A stretch of DNA of 14,176 nt, taken from Pontiellaceae bacterium (lineage in GTDB: Bacteria; Verrucomicrobiota; Kiritimatiellia; Kiritimatiellales; Pontiellaceae). The stretch covers positions 1-14,176 of the forward strand of contig JAFGWS010000064.1 in assembly GCA_016937035.1 (NCBI GenBank), given 5' to 3'. How positions within the stretch are numbered: position 1 is the stretch's first letter; each line of letters starts with the position of its first letter. A program made the translations under genes and the position numbers. Below, in pieces: positions 1-5,859 of this stretch. The notes below the pieces were generated by a model. It saw only the letters and a program-made list of their open reading frames with translations. It did not search any database and was not told the origin of the DNA.

Positions 1-37
1 TACGTGTTTTTCGGGGTTTTAGATGAGGAGCGGTATA

Positions 38-1468
38 ATGGATATGGTATTTTTCAGGAAGATTGCGGTGGCGGCGTTCAGTAATCCGTTCACGGATCAG
101 CGGGTCGAGGCGGATCGTCAGGTGTTGGGCGCTGCCGAGGGGACGAAGTGGTCGGATTTGCTCACGCCGTTGCTGCAGGCGCTGGAGGAAAAAATTAACG
201 AGCTGGAGCGCGAGGGCGGATTGACGGTGCAGCCCGAGGGATCGGAGGATGAGCGGGCACTGGCGGTTGGAGTGCTGTTTCATGTGTTCCATCGCTATTT
301 GGATCGTTTTGATCAGCTGATCGTACAGCAGTTGGCGGTCGGGGAGGATTCGTGCGAGGCGCCCTTTGCGCGGCAGTGTATGGATGAGCTGATGGGCTAC
401 GGATTTAAGCGCGCGGAGGCTTGTCGTTATGTGGCGATGTTTTATCAGATTCGCCGGGCCTTTTATTTTATCTCTGAAGAGCTGGTGGGCGAGAGTGAGT
501 GCATGAAGCAGTTTCGGGCGCGGCTTTGGGATAATATTTTCACGCACGACATCTTTTGGTACGACCAGTGTCTATGGGATCGAATGGAGGATTTTTCGAC
601 GCTGCTCCTCGGTGAAACCGGTACTGGTAAAGGCGCGGCCGCCTCGGCAATTGGTCGCTCAGGGTTTATTCCTTTCAATCCAAATACGCAGCGGTTTGAA
701 GAGAGTTTTACGCGTGCGTTTGTGAGCATTAACCTTTCGCAGTATCCCGAGACGCTGATTGAGTCTGAGCTGTTCGGCCATCGCAAAGGAGCGTTTACAG
801 GGGCGATTGAAAAGCACGACGGAATTTTTTCACGATGCAGTCCGCACGGGGCCATCTTTTTGGATGAGATCGGCGATGTGAGTGTGCCGATTCAGATCAA
901 GCTGCTGCAGGTGCTGCAGGAGCGTACGTTTTCGCCCGTCGGCAGCCACGATAAACTGCGGTTTCAGGGACGAGTCATTGCGGCGACAAATAAGCCGATG
1001 GATCAGTTGCGACGAGAAGGGCACTTTCGCGACGACTTTTATTATCGCCTCTGCTCCGATCTGATCACGGTGCCGCCGCTGCGACAGCGCCTGCACGAAT
1101 CGGCGAAGGAACTGGATCGGCTGGTCAATCATCTGGTGCAGCGCATCTGCGGATCGCGTCAGGGCGTGCCGGTGCTGTCCATTCTGAAGCGGGATGTGGG
1201 GATCGACTATCCTTGGCCGGGCAATGTCCGCGAATTGGAACAGGCGATTCGACGCGTCGTCCTTACCGGCGCCTATGCCGGCGATTCGACGGCGAAATCC
1301 GTTGAAAACAAGCCGCTTGACCGGGCGATAGCAGAAGGAAGCCTTACGGCGAAGGCGCTGGTCGAAAAATATTGCCGCGACCTCTACGGGCTCTACGGTA
1401 ACTATGGCGAGGTCGCCCGGCGCACCGGCCTCGACTGGCGCACCGTCAAGAAAAACGTCGGGCGGTAA
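38..1468 (+). CDS. Sigma-54-dependent transcriptional activator (AAA+ enhancer-binding protein)
   Basis: This is a bacterial enhancer-binding protein, which uses ATP hydrolysis to open promoters bound by sigma-54 RNA polymerase. From the chosen start (476 aa), residues 1-180 form an N-terminal part I cannot assign: it shows no receiver, GAF or PAS signature. The AAA+ domain follows with Walker A GETGTGKG (about 192-199), the sigma-54 contact loop GAFTGA (251-256), Walker B GAIFLDEIGD (271-280), the arginine-bearing FRDDFYYRL segment (330-338) and WPGNVREL (393-400). The C-terminus (about 455-475) reads as a helix-turn-helix, NYGEVARRTGLDWRTVKKNV. An in-frame ATG lies at 23, but GAGGAG at 25-30 sits seven bases before the ATG at 38, so 38 is preferred. 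The intact GAFTGA loop makes sigma-54 dependence very likely. I saw no -24/-12 promoter in the non-coding stretches I checked, so its target is unknown. Activator class is near certain; the signal sensed is not known. Confidence 0.93.
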   Translation: MDMVFFRKIAVAAFSNPFTDQRVEADRQVLGAAEGTKWSDLLTPLLQALEEKINELEREGGLTVQPEGSEDERALAVGVLFHVFHRYLDRFDQLIVQQLAVGEDSCEAPFARQCMDELMGYGFKRAEACRYVAMFYQIRRAFYFISEELVGESECMKQFRARLWDNIFTHDIFWYDQCLWDRMEDFSTLLLGETGTGKGAAASAIGRSGFIPFNPNTQRFEESFTRAFVSINLSQYPETLIESELFGHRKGAFTGAIEKHDGIFSRCSPHGAIFLDEIGDVSVPIQIKLLQVLQERTFSPVGSHDKLRFQGRVIAATNKPMDQLRREGHFRDDFYYRLCSDLITVPPLRQRLHESAKELDRLVNHLVQRICGSRQGVPVLSILKRDVGIDYPWPGNVRELEQAIRRVVLTGAYAGDSTAKSVENKPLDRAIAEGSLTAKALVEKYCRDLYGLYGNYGEVARRTGLDWRTVKKNVGR

Positions 1469-1481
1469 GCGGCGGCTGAGT

Positions 1482-1533
1482 GACAGAGCAGCGGTTCATC
1501 GGAAATTGCCCCCGTATCGCAGGATGCTCTGTC
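1482..1533. terminator. Possible terminator or mRNA 3' hairpin after the activator gene
   Basis: GACAGAGCA at 1482-1490 is the exact reverse complement of TGCTCTGTC at 1525-1533, with 34 bases between, beginning 13 bases after the stop codon. The long loop and lack of a following T-tract make it a poor intrinsic terminator. It could instead be a 3'-end stabiliser or a chance match. Confidence 0.3.
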
Positions 1534-1570
1534 TCAAGCTCCAGAATGGCTTCGCGCTGCCTGCCACGCC

Positions 1571-1591
1571 CCTCCTCCTCCTCCTCCTCCT
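1571..1591. repeat. CCT trinucleotide microsatellite, seven units
   Basis: Seven uninterrupted CCT units lie in non-coding DNA, followed by degenerate CTCGTGCTCGTCCTCG. On the plus strand the tract would encode polyleucine in a spurious reading frame. It is about 300 bases upstream of the LRR gene, too far to alter promoter spacing in an obvious way. Tracts like this are prone to slippage. Confidence 0.8.
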
Positions 1592-1723
1592 CGTGCTCGT
1601 CCTCGAAATTGTTTTGTATCGCGGGCTTTTACCGCTTTTGCGGGATCAAAAAGTCCTCTTTGTCCGACATTCTTCTTTTCGTCGACTATTGATCCATGCA
1701 ATCTCCCTATCGCATAAAAGAAG

Positions 1724-1763
1724 CTGTTTAAGGAAATAAACAGGCAGATGTCGTTTCTGCCTG
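1724..1763. promoter_or_regulatory. Two overlapping, mutually exclusive hairpins upstream of the LRR gene
   Basis: CTGTTTA (1724-1730) pairs perfectly with TAAACAG (1737-1743). CAGGCAGA (1741-1748) pairs perfectly with TCTGCCTG (1756-1763). The CAG at 1741-1743 belongs to both stems, so only one full hairpin can form at a time. Neither has a T-tract on the plus strand. On the minus strand the second hairpin is followed by TTTATTTCC, a weak terminator-like tail. Role unknown; an operator or leader switch is only a guess. Confidence 0.35.
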
Positions 1764-1898
1764 AGCAACGGTTGATAAAGGAAAATATGATGAATACAGA
1801 GCGAGTAAATAAGAAATGACAGGCCGAGCCAGAGTCAACTGAGGCCATCGCTAACTGCTCAGCCTCCTTTCAATCGTTCTGCAACAGGAGAAAAAGAG

Positions 1899-3386
1899 AT
1901 GAAACCCAACTATTTGGCCGCGCTGCTTATGCTGATCCTGCCTATCACATGGGCTTCATCAGTCCTGGCCGATGCGGTGCCATTCACCTACACCACCAAC
2001 AGCGCCGCCATCACCATCACCGGCTATACCGGTTCCGGCGGGAATGTGGTGATTCCGGACACCATTGACGGTTATCCGGTGACCACGATTGACAATTGGG
2101 CGTTCGAAGAATGCACCAACCTGACGAATGTGGTGATTGGAAGCGGTGTCACCACCATTCGTAGCTATGCGTTCGACCATTGTTTCGGCCTGACGGAGGT
2201 GTTGATCCCCGACGGCGTCACCAACATTGGCGACGGGGCGTTCTATGGATGCACTGGTCTGACGAACATTGCCGTGGCTACTGCAAACTCGAACTTCACC
2301 AGTCTAGACGGCGTGCTTTTTAATAAGGCACTCACCACGCTGGTTCAGGTTCCCGGAGGTTTGGTCGGTTCCTATGTGATCCCCGCCAGCGTCACCTGCA
2401 TTGGCGAGGGTGCGTTCTATGGATACACTGGTCTGACGAACATTGCCGTGGCTACTGCAAACCCGAACTACGCCAGCTTAGGCGGGGTGCTGCTTGATAA
2501 GGCACTCACCACGCTAGTTCAGGTTCCCGGAGGTTTGGTCGGTTCCTATACAATCCCCAACGGCGTCTCCACCATTGGCTATGGAGCCTTCGCCTTCTGC
2601 CGCGGTCTGACGGAGGTGGTGATTGGCAGCGACGTCATCAACATTGGCGAGGGTGCGTTCTGCAAATGCACCGGTCTAACGGAGGTGGTGATCCCCGACA
2701 GCGTCACCAACATTGGCAACGTGGCGTTTTCCGAATGCACCGGTCTGACGAATGTGGTGATTCCCGACAGCGTTATCAGCATTGGCGAGTGGACGTTCTA
2801 CGAATGCACCGGTCTGGCGAATGTGGTGATCCCCGAAAGCATCACCATAATTGGCAACAATGTGTTCACCGGATGCTCTGGCCTGATGGAGATGGTGATC
2901 CCCGATAGCGTCACCACCATTGGCGACGAGGCGTTCTACGAATGCACCAGCCTGACGAATGTGGTGATCCCCGATAGCGTCACCACCATTGGCGACGAGG
3001 CGTTCTACGAATGCACCAGCCTGACGAATGTGGTGATTCCCGACAGCATCACCAACATTGGCTATCGGGCGTTCTCCAGATGCCTCTGCCTGACGGAGGT
3101 GGTGATCCCCGAAAGCGTCACCAAGATTGGCGACTGGGCGTTTGACGAATGCGCTGGCCTGACGGAAGTGGTGATTGGTAGCGGTGTCACCAACATTGGA
3201 AGCTATGCGTTCGGATGGTGTTCCAGACTGCGGAATGTCTATTTCCAAGGGAATGCACCCACCGCCCCGGACAAAGTGTTTTCTGGGAAAAAAGGAACGG
3301 TCTATTATTTGGATGGGACTACTGGTTGGGGCGACACCTTTGGCGGCTGGCCTACCGCGCTCTATTCGCCCGCTACTTTGGAATGA
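1899..3386 (+). CDS. Secreted BspA-type leucine-rich-repeat (LRR_5) protein
   Basis: This 495-residue protein starts with a clear signal peptide (hydrophobic core about residues 6-19, likely signal peptidase I cut after VLA24 or ADA26). From about residue 45 it is built of 14 LRR_5 units close to the pattern VVIPDSVTTIGDEAFYECTS with LTN completing 23 residues. A Cys sits at the same place in nearly every unit. Two units carry a longer insert (DGVLFNKALTTLVQVPGG type), giving a 58-residue module. The C-terminus is a cap ending in VYYLDGTTGWGDTFGGWPTA. I see no transmembrane anchor, LPXTG or PEP-CTERM signal, so it is probably secreted or held by an unknown system. AGGAG at 1886-1890 supports the start. 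BspA-family proteins often bind proteins or surfaces, but the ligand here cannot be read from sequence. The gene is internally repetitive at DNA level, so copy number may vary. Confidence 0.92.
   Translation: MKPNYLAALLMLILPITWASSVLADAVPFTYTTNSAAITITGYTGSGGNVVIPDTIDGYPVTTIDNWAFEECTNLTNVVIGSGVTTIRSYAFDHCFGLTEVLIPDGVTNIGDGAFYGCTGLTNIAVATANSNFTSLDGVLFNKALTTLVQVPGGLVGSYVIPASVTCIGEGAFYGYTGLTNIAVATANPNYASLGGVLLDKALTTLVQVPGGLVGSYTIPNGVSTIGYGAFAFCRGLTEVVIGSDVINIGEGAFCKCTGLTEVVIPDSVTNIGNVAFSECTGLTNVVIPDSVISIGEWTFYECTGLANVVIPESITIIGNNVFTGCSGLMEMVIPDSVTTIGDEAFYECTSLTNVVIPDSVTTIGDEAFYECTSLTNVVIPDSITNIGYRAFSRCLCLTEVVIPESVTKIGDWAFDECAGLTEVVIGSGVTNIGSYAFGWCSRLRNVYFQGNAPTAPDKVFSGKKGTVYYLDGTTGWGDTFGGWPTALYSPATLE
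2235..2582 (+). repeat. Tandem pair of 174-bp modules inside the LRR gene
   Basis: Two 58-codon modules lie end to end (2235-2408 and 2409-2582). Each starts with GAFYG, runs through TGLTNIAVATAN and ends with LVQVPGGLVGSY plus a short LRR strand. Long stretches are identical at DNA level, but several substitutions separate them, so this duplication is older than the one at 2893-3037. Confidence 0.85.
2893..3037 (+). repeat. Near-perfect 69-bp tandem duplication of three 23-aa LRR-unit lengths of codons (one LRR unit per copy)
   Basis: The stretch 2893-2968 is identical to 2962-3037, giving a 69-bp period and 76 bases of unbroken identity. One period encodes one 23-residue LRR unit (IPDSVTTIGDEAFYECTS type). 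The other repeat units in the gene differ from one another at many third positions, so this copy looks recent and arose by in-frame slippage or unequal recombination. Confidence 0.92.
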
Positions 3387-3416
3387 AAATCGCCCCAAAA
3401 TTGATTTGACCCCCAT

Positions 3417-3457
3417 CCGGCAAGCTGTAGCTTTCCGCCTTTTCCGAAAGCTTCCGG
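3417..3457 (+). promoter_or_regulatory. Competing hairpins directly before the MATE start codon
   Basis: AGCTTTC (3429-3435) pairs perfectly with GAAAGCT (3446-3452). Alternatively CCGG-c-AAGCT (3417-3426, one bulged C) pairs with AGCTTCCGG (3449-3457). The two folds share bases and exclude each other, and the outer one ends one base before the ATG at 3459. No Shine-Dalgarno sequence is visible in this stretch. It may end transcription of the LRR gene or limit translation of the exporter; neither is shown. Confidence 0.4.
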
Positions 3458-3458
3458 C

Positions 3459-4898
3459 ATGCAGCAAGAACCAAAAAACATACCCTCGATCCAGCGTCTT
3501 CGGGTCAGAAAACCCACTCCCCGCGCGCGGGAGCCGATTCCTGAAAAGGCGAACCAGCCCTTGGCCCAGTTGGCTGTTCCGATGTATCTGGAAAATATTC
3601 TCCGCTCGGCCATTTCGTGCGTTGATGTCTTCATGGTTTCGGCCTATTCCGCCAAGGCCGTTGCGGCCGTCGGGCTGATCAACCAGTTTTCGTTCTTCAT
3701 TCTGCTGCTGTACACGATGGTGGGTTCCGGGGTGGGCATTCTGATTTCGCAATACCTCGGCGCAAGAAAGGAGCGCGAGGCGGGCGAGGCGGGGATCGCC
3801 GGCATCGTGTTGGTCACGCTGTTCGCGCTGGTCGCCAGCATCATTTGCGTGTCCGGTGCCCGTTCGCTGCTGGGACTCTACGACCTGGAGCCGGAGGTCA
3901 ACGGCTTTGCCTGGCAATACCTGATCATCTGGGGCGGCGGCTCCTTCTTCATGGCGCTGAACGTCGTCCAGGGAACCATTCTTCGGACCTATGGATTTCC
4001 GCGCGACACGATGTGGACCAACATGGTCGCCAACCTCTGCAACGTGCTGGGCAATGCTATCGCGCTGTATGGACTCTTCGGGCTGCCCGTGACCGGCGTG
4101 GCCGGCGTAGCGGCCTCGACTGTCGTCAGCCAGGCCATCGCCTGCGCCATCCTGGCCGTGATCATTCGCCGCCGAAAGGAGATCGTGCTTCCGTGGCGCG
4201 ATCTTCTGCGCATTCCCGGCGCGATGTACCGGAAGCTGCTGTCGATCGGCGTTCCGACCGCCGGGGAAAACATTTCATACAGCCTGATGCAACTGGTCAT
4301 CATCGGATTCATCGCCAAGGTCGGGACCGATTCGATGAACGCCCACGTCTATACAAACACCATCCTGCAATTCGTCTTCATGCCGGCGTTCACGATCGGC
4401 GCTGCCGGACAGATCAAGGTCGGCTATCTGGTCGGCGCCCGCCGCTTCGCCGATGCGGAAAGGAACGCGTGGCGGTACTACATGGTTTCGCTCGTCCTCT
4501 CGATGGCGTTCATGTCCGTCTGCTGGTTTTTTCGGGGGGCCATTCTCGGCATCTTCACCCACGATGCCGCCATCGCCGTCATGGTGGCGGCGCTGTTCCT
4601 GATCAGCTTTTTCCGGGAGTCGGGCAGGATCTCGAACATAGTCCTGATCCCGGCGCTGAAGGGCTCCGGTGACGTTGTTTTTCCCGTCCTTTGCGCACTG
4701 ATCTTCATGTGGCTCGTCGGCGCGGGCGGGGCCTGGTTGCTGGGCCTTAAGATGGGACTCGGGCTTGCGGGCGTCTGGATTGCGATCGCCGCCGACGAAT
4801 GGCTGCGCGGCATTGCAATCATGCTCCGATGGCGTTCGGGATTATGGAAAACAAAGTCACTCGTGCACCATGATCCCGAGCCGCCGCGTGATGAATAA
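3459..4898 (+). CDS. MATE-family multidrug/metabolite exporter
   Basis: The product is a 479-residue polytopic inner-membrane protein of the MATE family, which exports cationic drugs or metabolites in exchange for Na+ or H+. Family signs are LAVPMYLENILRS and VDVFMVSAYS in the first membrane segment (about residues 38-63), GSGVGILISQYLGA (89-102), the LNVVQGTILRTYGFPRDT loop (167-184), and GLFGLPVTGVAGVAASTVVSQ-type helices ending the first half. The second half (from about 255) repeats the fold, starting with the SIGVPTAGENISYS motif. Length and the roughly 12 hydrophobic segments fit the family. The first 35 residues are polar and proline/arginine-rich, longer than usual. No Shine-Dalgarno is visible before 3459, so the true start may differ, but it must precede codon 38. 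It lies 72 bases after the LRR gene and could be co-transcribed with it. The substrate cannot be predicted. Confidence 0.92.
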   Translation: MQQEPKNIPSIQRLRVRKPTPRAREPIPEKANQPLAQLAVPMYLENILRSAISCVDVFMVSAYSAKAVAAVGLINQFSFFILLLYTMVGSGVGILISQYLGARKEREAGEAGIAGIVLVTLFALVASIICVSGARSLLGLYDLEPEVNGFAWQYLIIWGGGSFFMALNVVQGTILRTYGFPRDTMWTNMVANLCNVLGNAIALYGLFGLPVTGVAGVAASTVVSQAIACAILAVIIRRRKEIVLPWRDLLRIPGAMYRKLLSIGVPTAGENISYSLMQLVIIGFIAKVGTDSMNAHVYTNTILQFVFMPAFTIGAAGQIKVGYLVGARRFADAERNAWRYYMVSLVLSMAFMSVCWFFRGAILGIFTHDAAIAVMVAALFLISFFRESGRISNIVLIPALKGSGDVVFPVLCALIFMWLVGAGGAWLLGLKMGLGLAGVWIAIAADEWLRGIAIMLRWRSGLWKTKSLVHHDPEPPRDE

Positions 4899-4920
4899 AA
4901 GGCGTTGCCGACTGATTATT

Positions 4921-5000
4921 GCTGTGGCGCAGGCTTTCAGCCTGCGTTTTGGGCAGGCAGGGATGCCCGCGGTACGGCAAGGCAGGCTGGGATGCCTACC
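4921..5000. repeat. Intergenic palindromic repeat cluster (REP-like)
   Basis: After the 4928-4946 hairpin come two related modules of the form GGCAGGCxGGGATGCC. GGGCA (4951-4955) pairs with TGCCC (4964-4968), and AGGCA (4980-4984) pairs with TGCCT (4993-4997). Both have eight-base loops ending in GGGA. The motifs recall short palindromic intergenic repeats that are dispersed in many environmental genomes; membership in a genome-wide family is inferred, since only one cluster is in this window. Confidence 0.55.
4928..4950 (+). terminator. Intrinsic-terminator-like hairpin after the MATE gene
   Basis: CGCAGGCT (4928-4935), loop TTC, AGCCTGCG (4939-4946), then TTTT (4947-4950). The 8-bp GC-rich stem with T-run begins 30 bases after the MATE stop codon, as expected of a rho-independent terminator, although the T-run is short. 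The same sequence is also the first part of a wider repeat, so it may be a terminator supplied by that element. Confidence 0.6.
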
Positions 5001-5048
5001 CCAGATTATAGATTCGGCATTCAAATATCGCGATTGCGTGTTGATTGT

Positions 5049-5116
5049 TTAGCCGCATAGAACGCGAAAAAGCAGGTATTTTTGTCTTTGTGGTCCTTGC
5101 GCTCTGTCGTGGTTAA
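5049..5116. repeat. 68-bp imperfect palindromic intergenic element
   Basis: The left arm (TTAGCCGCATAGAACGCGAA, from 5049) resembles the reverse complement of the right arm, which reads TTAACCACGACAGAGCGCAA on the minus strand from 5116. The arms diverge and differ in length. Arms with this type of sequence (TTAACCAC, AGAGCGCAAGG, CACAAAGA) recall a dispersed intergenic palindrome seen in several environmental bacteria. No gene is encoded. Confidence 0.5.
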
Positions 5117-5123
5117 TCTCAAT

Positions 5124-5211
5124 ATTTACGGAGCAATATTCCGTCGAAGAAATCGGCTATGGTTCATTTTCAAAAGGCTCTATTTCCTCCGTAAATGATC
5201 TCTTCGACGGA
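5124..5211. repeat. Two interleaved perfect inverted repeats (A-B-A'-B', pseudoknot topology)
   Basis: A, ATTTACGGAG (5124-5133), is the exact reverse complement of A' (5187-5196). B, TCCGTCGAAGA (5140-5150), is the exact reverse complement of B' (5201-5211). The order A-B-A'-B' is interleaved, not nested. The pentamer ACGGA/TCCGT occurs four times (5128, 5140, 5188, 5207), so A can also pair weakly with B and A' with B', giving two small local hairpins as an alternative fold. As RNA on the minus strand it would begin 9 bases after the stop of the coiled-coil gene. It could be a structured 3' UTR, a protein-binding array or a repeat element. Confidence 0.6.
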
Positions 5212-5220
5212 CCGGAACCT

Positions 5221-5691
5221 CTACCGGGGCAATGCGTTTATTGAACTATTCACGGTTCTCAGTAGCGACTTAATGTCTTCCAGCAGCTCACCGACGGAGA
5301 GGCCATTTTTGCCCGTGTCGAGAGTATTTTTGTTTTCAGCAAGCTCCTCGATCATCTCCGAGATCTCCGTAAAGTTCTCTAGAGATGCCGTCTGAGTTTC
5401 GTCCATCTTCTTAAGCTCCGCCAGGATCTGGGTTGTTGCTTTCTGCTGTTTCTGATTGAACTCTGTTGTTGCTTTCTGTTGTTCCAGATAGACCTCCGCC
5501 AATTTCAGCAAAATGCGGTTTGTTTTCTGTAGTTCTTCCAATACGAGGAGATCTGTTGGAGTAGATTCATTTGTCGAAACGTCGACCTTTTCGGCGGCCG
5601 CATTCTGAACTTCGTTGGATGCCCCCATGGCTACGAGGCCGATAACAAGCGCTGCGCCGAGCAGCAGGAATGTATTCTTCTGTCTGGTCAT
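5221..5691 (-). CDS. Small exported coiled-coil protein of unknown function
   Basis: I do not recognise this 156-residue protein. It begins MTRQKNTFLLLGAALVIGLV, a positively charged start followed by one hydrophobic segment (about residues 7-23). This could be a signal peptide (AMGAS-type end) or an uncleaved anchor. The rest is polar and almost wholly helical in character. A coiled coil is likely from about residue 50 to 125 (heptad-like LEELQKTNRILLKLAEVYLE), and it contains two copies of QQKATT with FNQK between them. The C-terminus (GELLEDIKSLLRTVNSSINA) is another amphipathic helix. Longer in-frame ATGs exist at 5697 and 5763, but AGGGAGAG at 5698-5705 is best spaced for 5691. It follows the 1051-residue exported protein on the same strand after a strong hairpin. 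A periplasmic or membrane-tethered structural role is plausible but not shown. Confidence 0.75.
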   Translation of the reverse strand: MTRQKNTFLLLGAALVIGLVAMGASNEVQNAAAEKVDVSTNESTPTDLLVLEELQKTNRILLKLAEVYLEQQKATTEFNQKQQKATTQILAELKKMDETQTASLENFTEISEMIEELAENKNTLDTGKNGLSVGELLEDIKSLLRTVNSSINALPR

Positions 5692-5766
5692 CTTCATCTC
5701 TCCCTTTTGTTTTTCCTCAAGGCAAGCCGTGTCCGTTTGATCAAGCACCTCAACCCAGCTCACCCA

Positions 5767-5794
5767 TTAATACATCGCTTAAAAAATAAAGCAA
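5767..5794 (-). promoter_or_regulatory. Putative sigma-70-type promoter for the coiled-coil gene
   Basis: On the minus strand TTGCTT (5794-5789) is followed after 16 bases by TATTAA (5772-5767). The region is AT-rich, and the predicted leader before the ATG at 5691 would be about 70 bases. The match is moderate and the spacer one base short. Confidence 0.35.
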
Positions 5795-5819
5795 CTGTTT
5801 CGTGTCTATTTTAAGCGGG

Positions 5820-5848
5820 CACAGGCGGAGAAAGTTTCTCCGTCTGTG
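5820..5848 (-). terminator. Strong hairpin downstream of the 1051-residue protein gene
   Basis: CACAGGCGGAGAAA (5820-5833) faces TTTCTCCGTCTGTG (5835-5848), a 14-base stem with one G-U pair and only one central base, so in practice about 13 pairs closed by a 3-base loop. It lies 11 bases after the minus-strand stop codon at 5860. No T-tract follows on either strand, so it may be a 3'-protecting hairpin rather than a canonical intrinsic terminator. Confidence 0.55.
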
Positions 5849-5859
5849 ATTGCGATCGT

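Larger units (their letters stand above)
1469..1898. other. Non-coding interval between the activator and the LRR gene
   Basis: No convincing gene is present. The interval holds a 9-bp inverted repeat just after the activator stop, a CCT microsatellite, an AT-rich 8-bp inverted repeat (CTTCTTTT at 1672-1679 with AAAAGAAG at 1716-1723), and two overlapping hairpins at 1724-1763. A TATGAT hexamer at 1786-1791 resembles a -10 box but has no good -35, so the promoter of the LRR gene is not certain. The LRR ribosome binding site, AGGAG at 1886-1890, closes the interval. Confidence 0.7.
4899..5220. other. Gene-free interval filled with structured repeats
   Basis: This 322-base interval lies between the converging ends of the MATE gene and the minus-strand coiled-coil gene. 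I find no gene in it. It holds, in order, a terminator-like hairpin with two related hairpin modules, a 68-bp imperfect palindrome and a pair of interleaved inverted repeats, each listed separately. Such a concentration fits a spot where mobile or repetitive intergenic elements collect between convergent genes. Confidence 0.8.

Noticed and set aside
1404..1739. Open frame with a leucine-rich, membrane-like stretch
   Set aside because: The leucines come from the CCT/CTC microsatellite. It overlaps the end of the activator gene, lacks a ribosome binding site and has no protein-like remainder.
1899..3386. Regularly spaced DNA repeats that could be mistaken for a CRISPR array
   Set aside because: The repeats are 69 bp coding units without unique spacers, in frame within a secreted LRR protein.
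2676..3917. 413-codon open frame on the minus strand opposite the LRR and MATE genes
   Set aside because: It is antisense to the repeat region of the LRR gene. The repeated DNA has no stop in this frame, so one stop-free unit is copied many times. Its product is a periodic His/Gly/Asp-rich sequence with no start signal.
5124..5211. Integron attC site
   Set aside because: attC arms are nested (R''-L''-L'-R') and end in conserved AAC/GTT core boxes. Here the arms are interleaved and no integrase is nearby.
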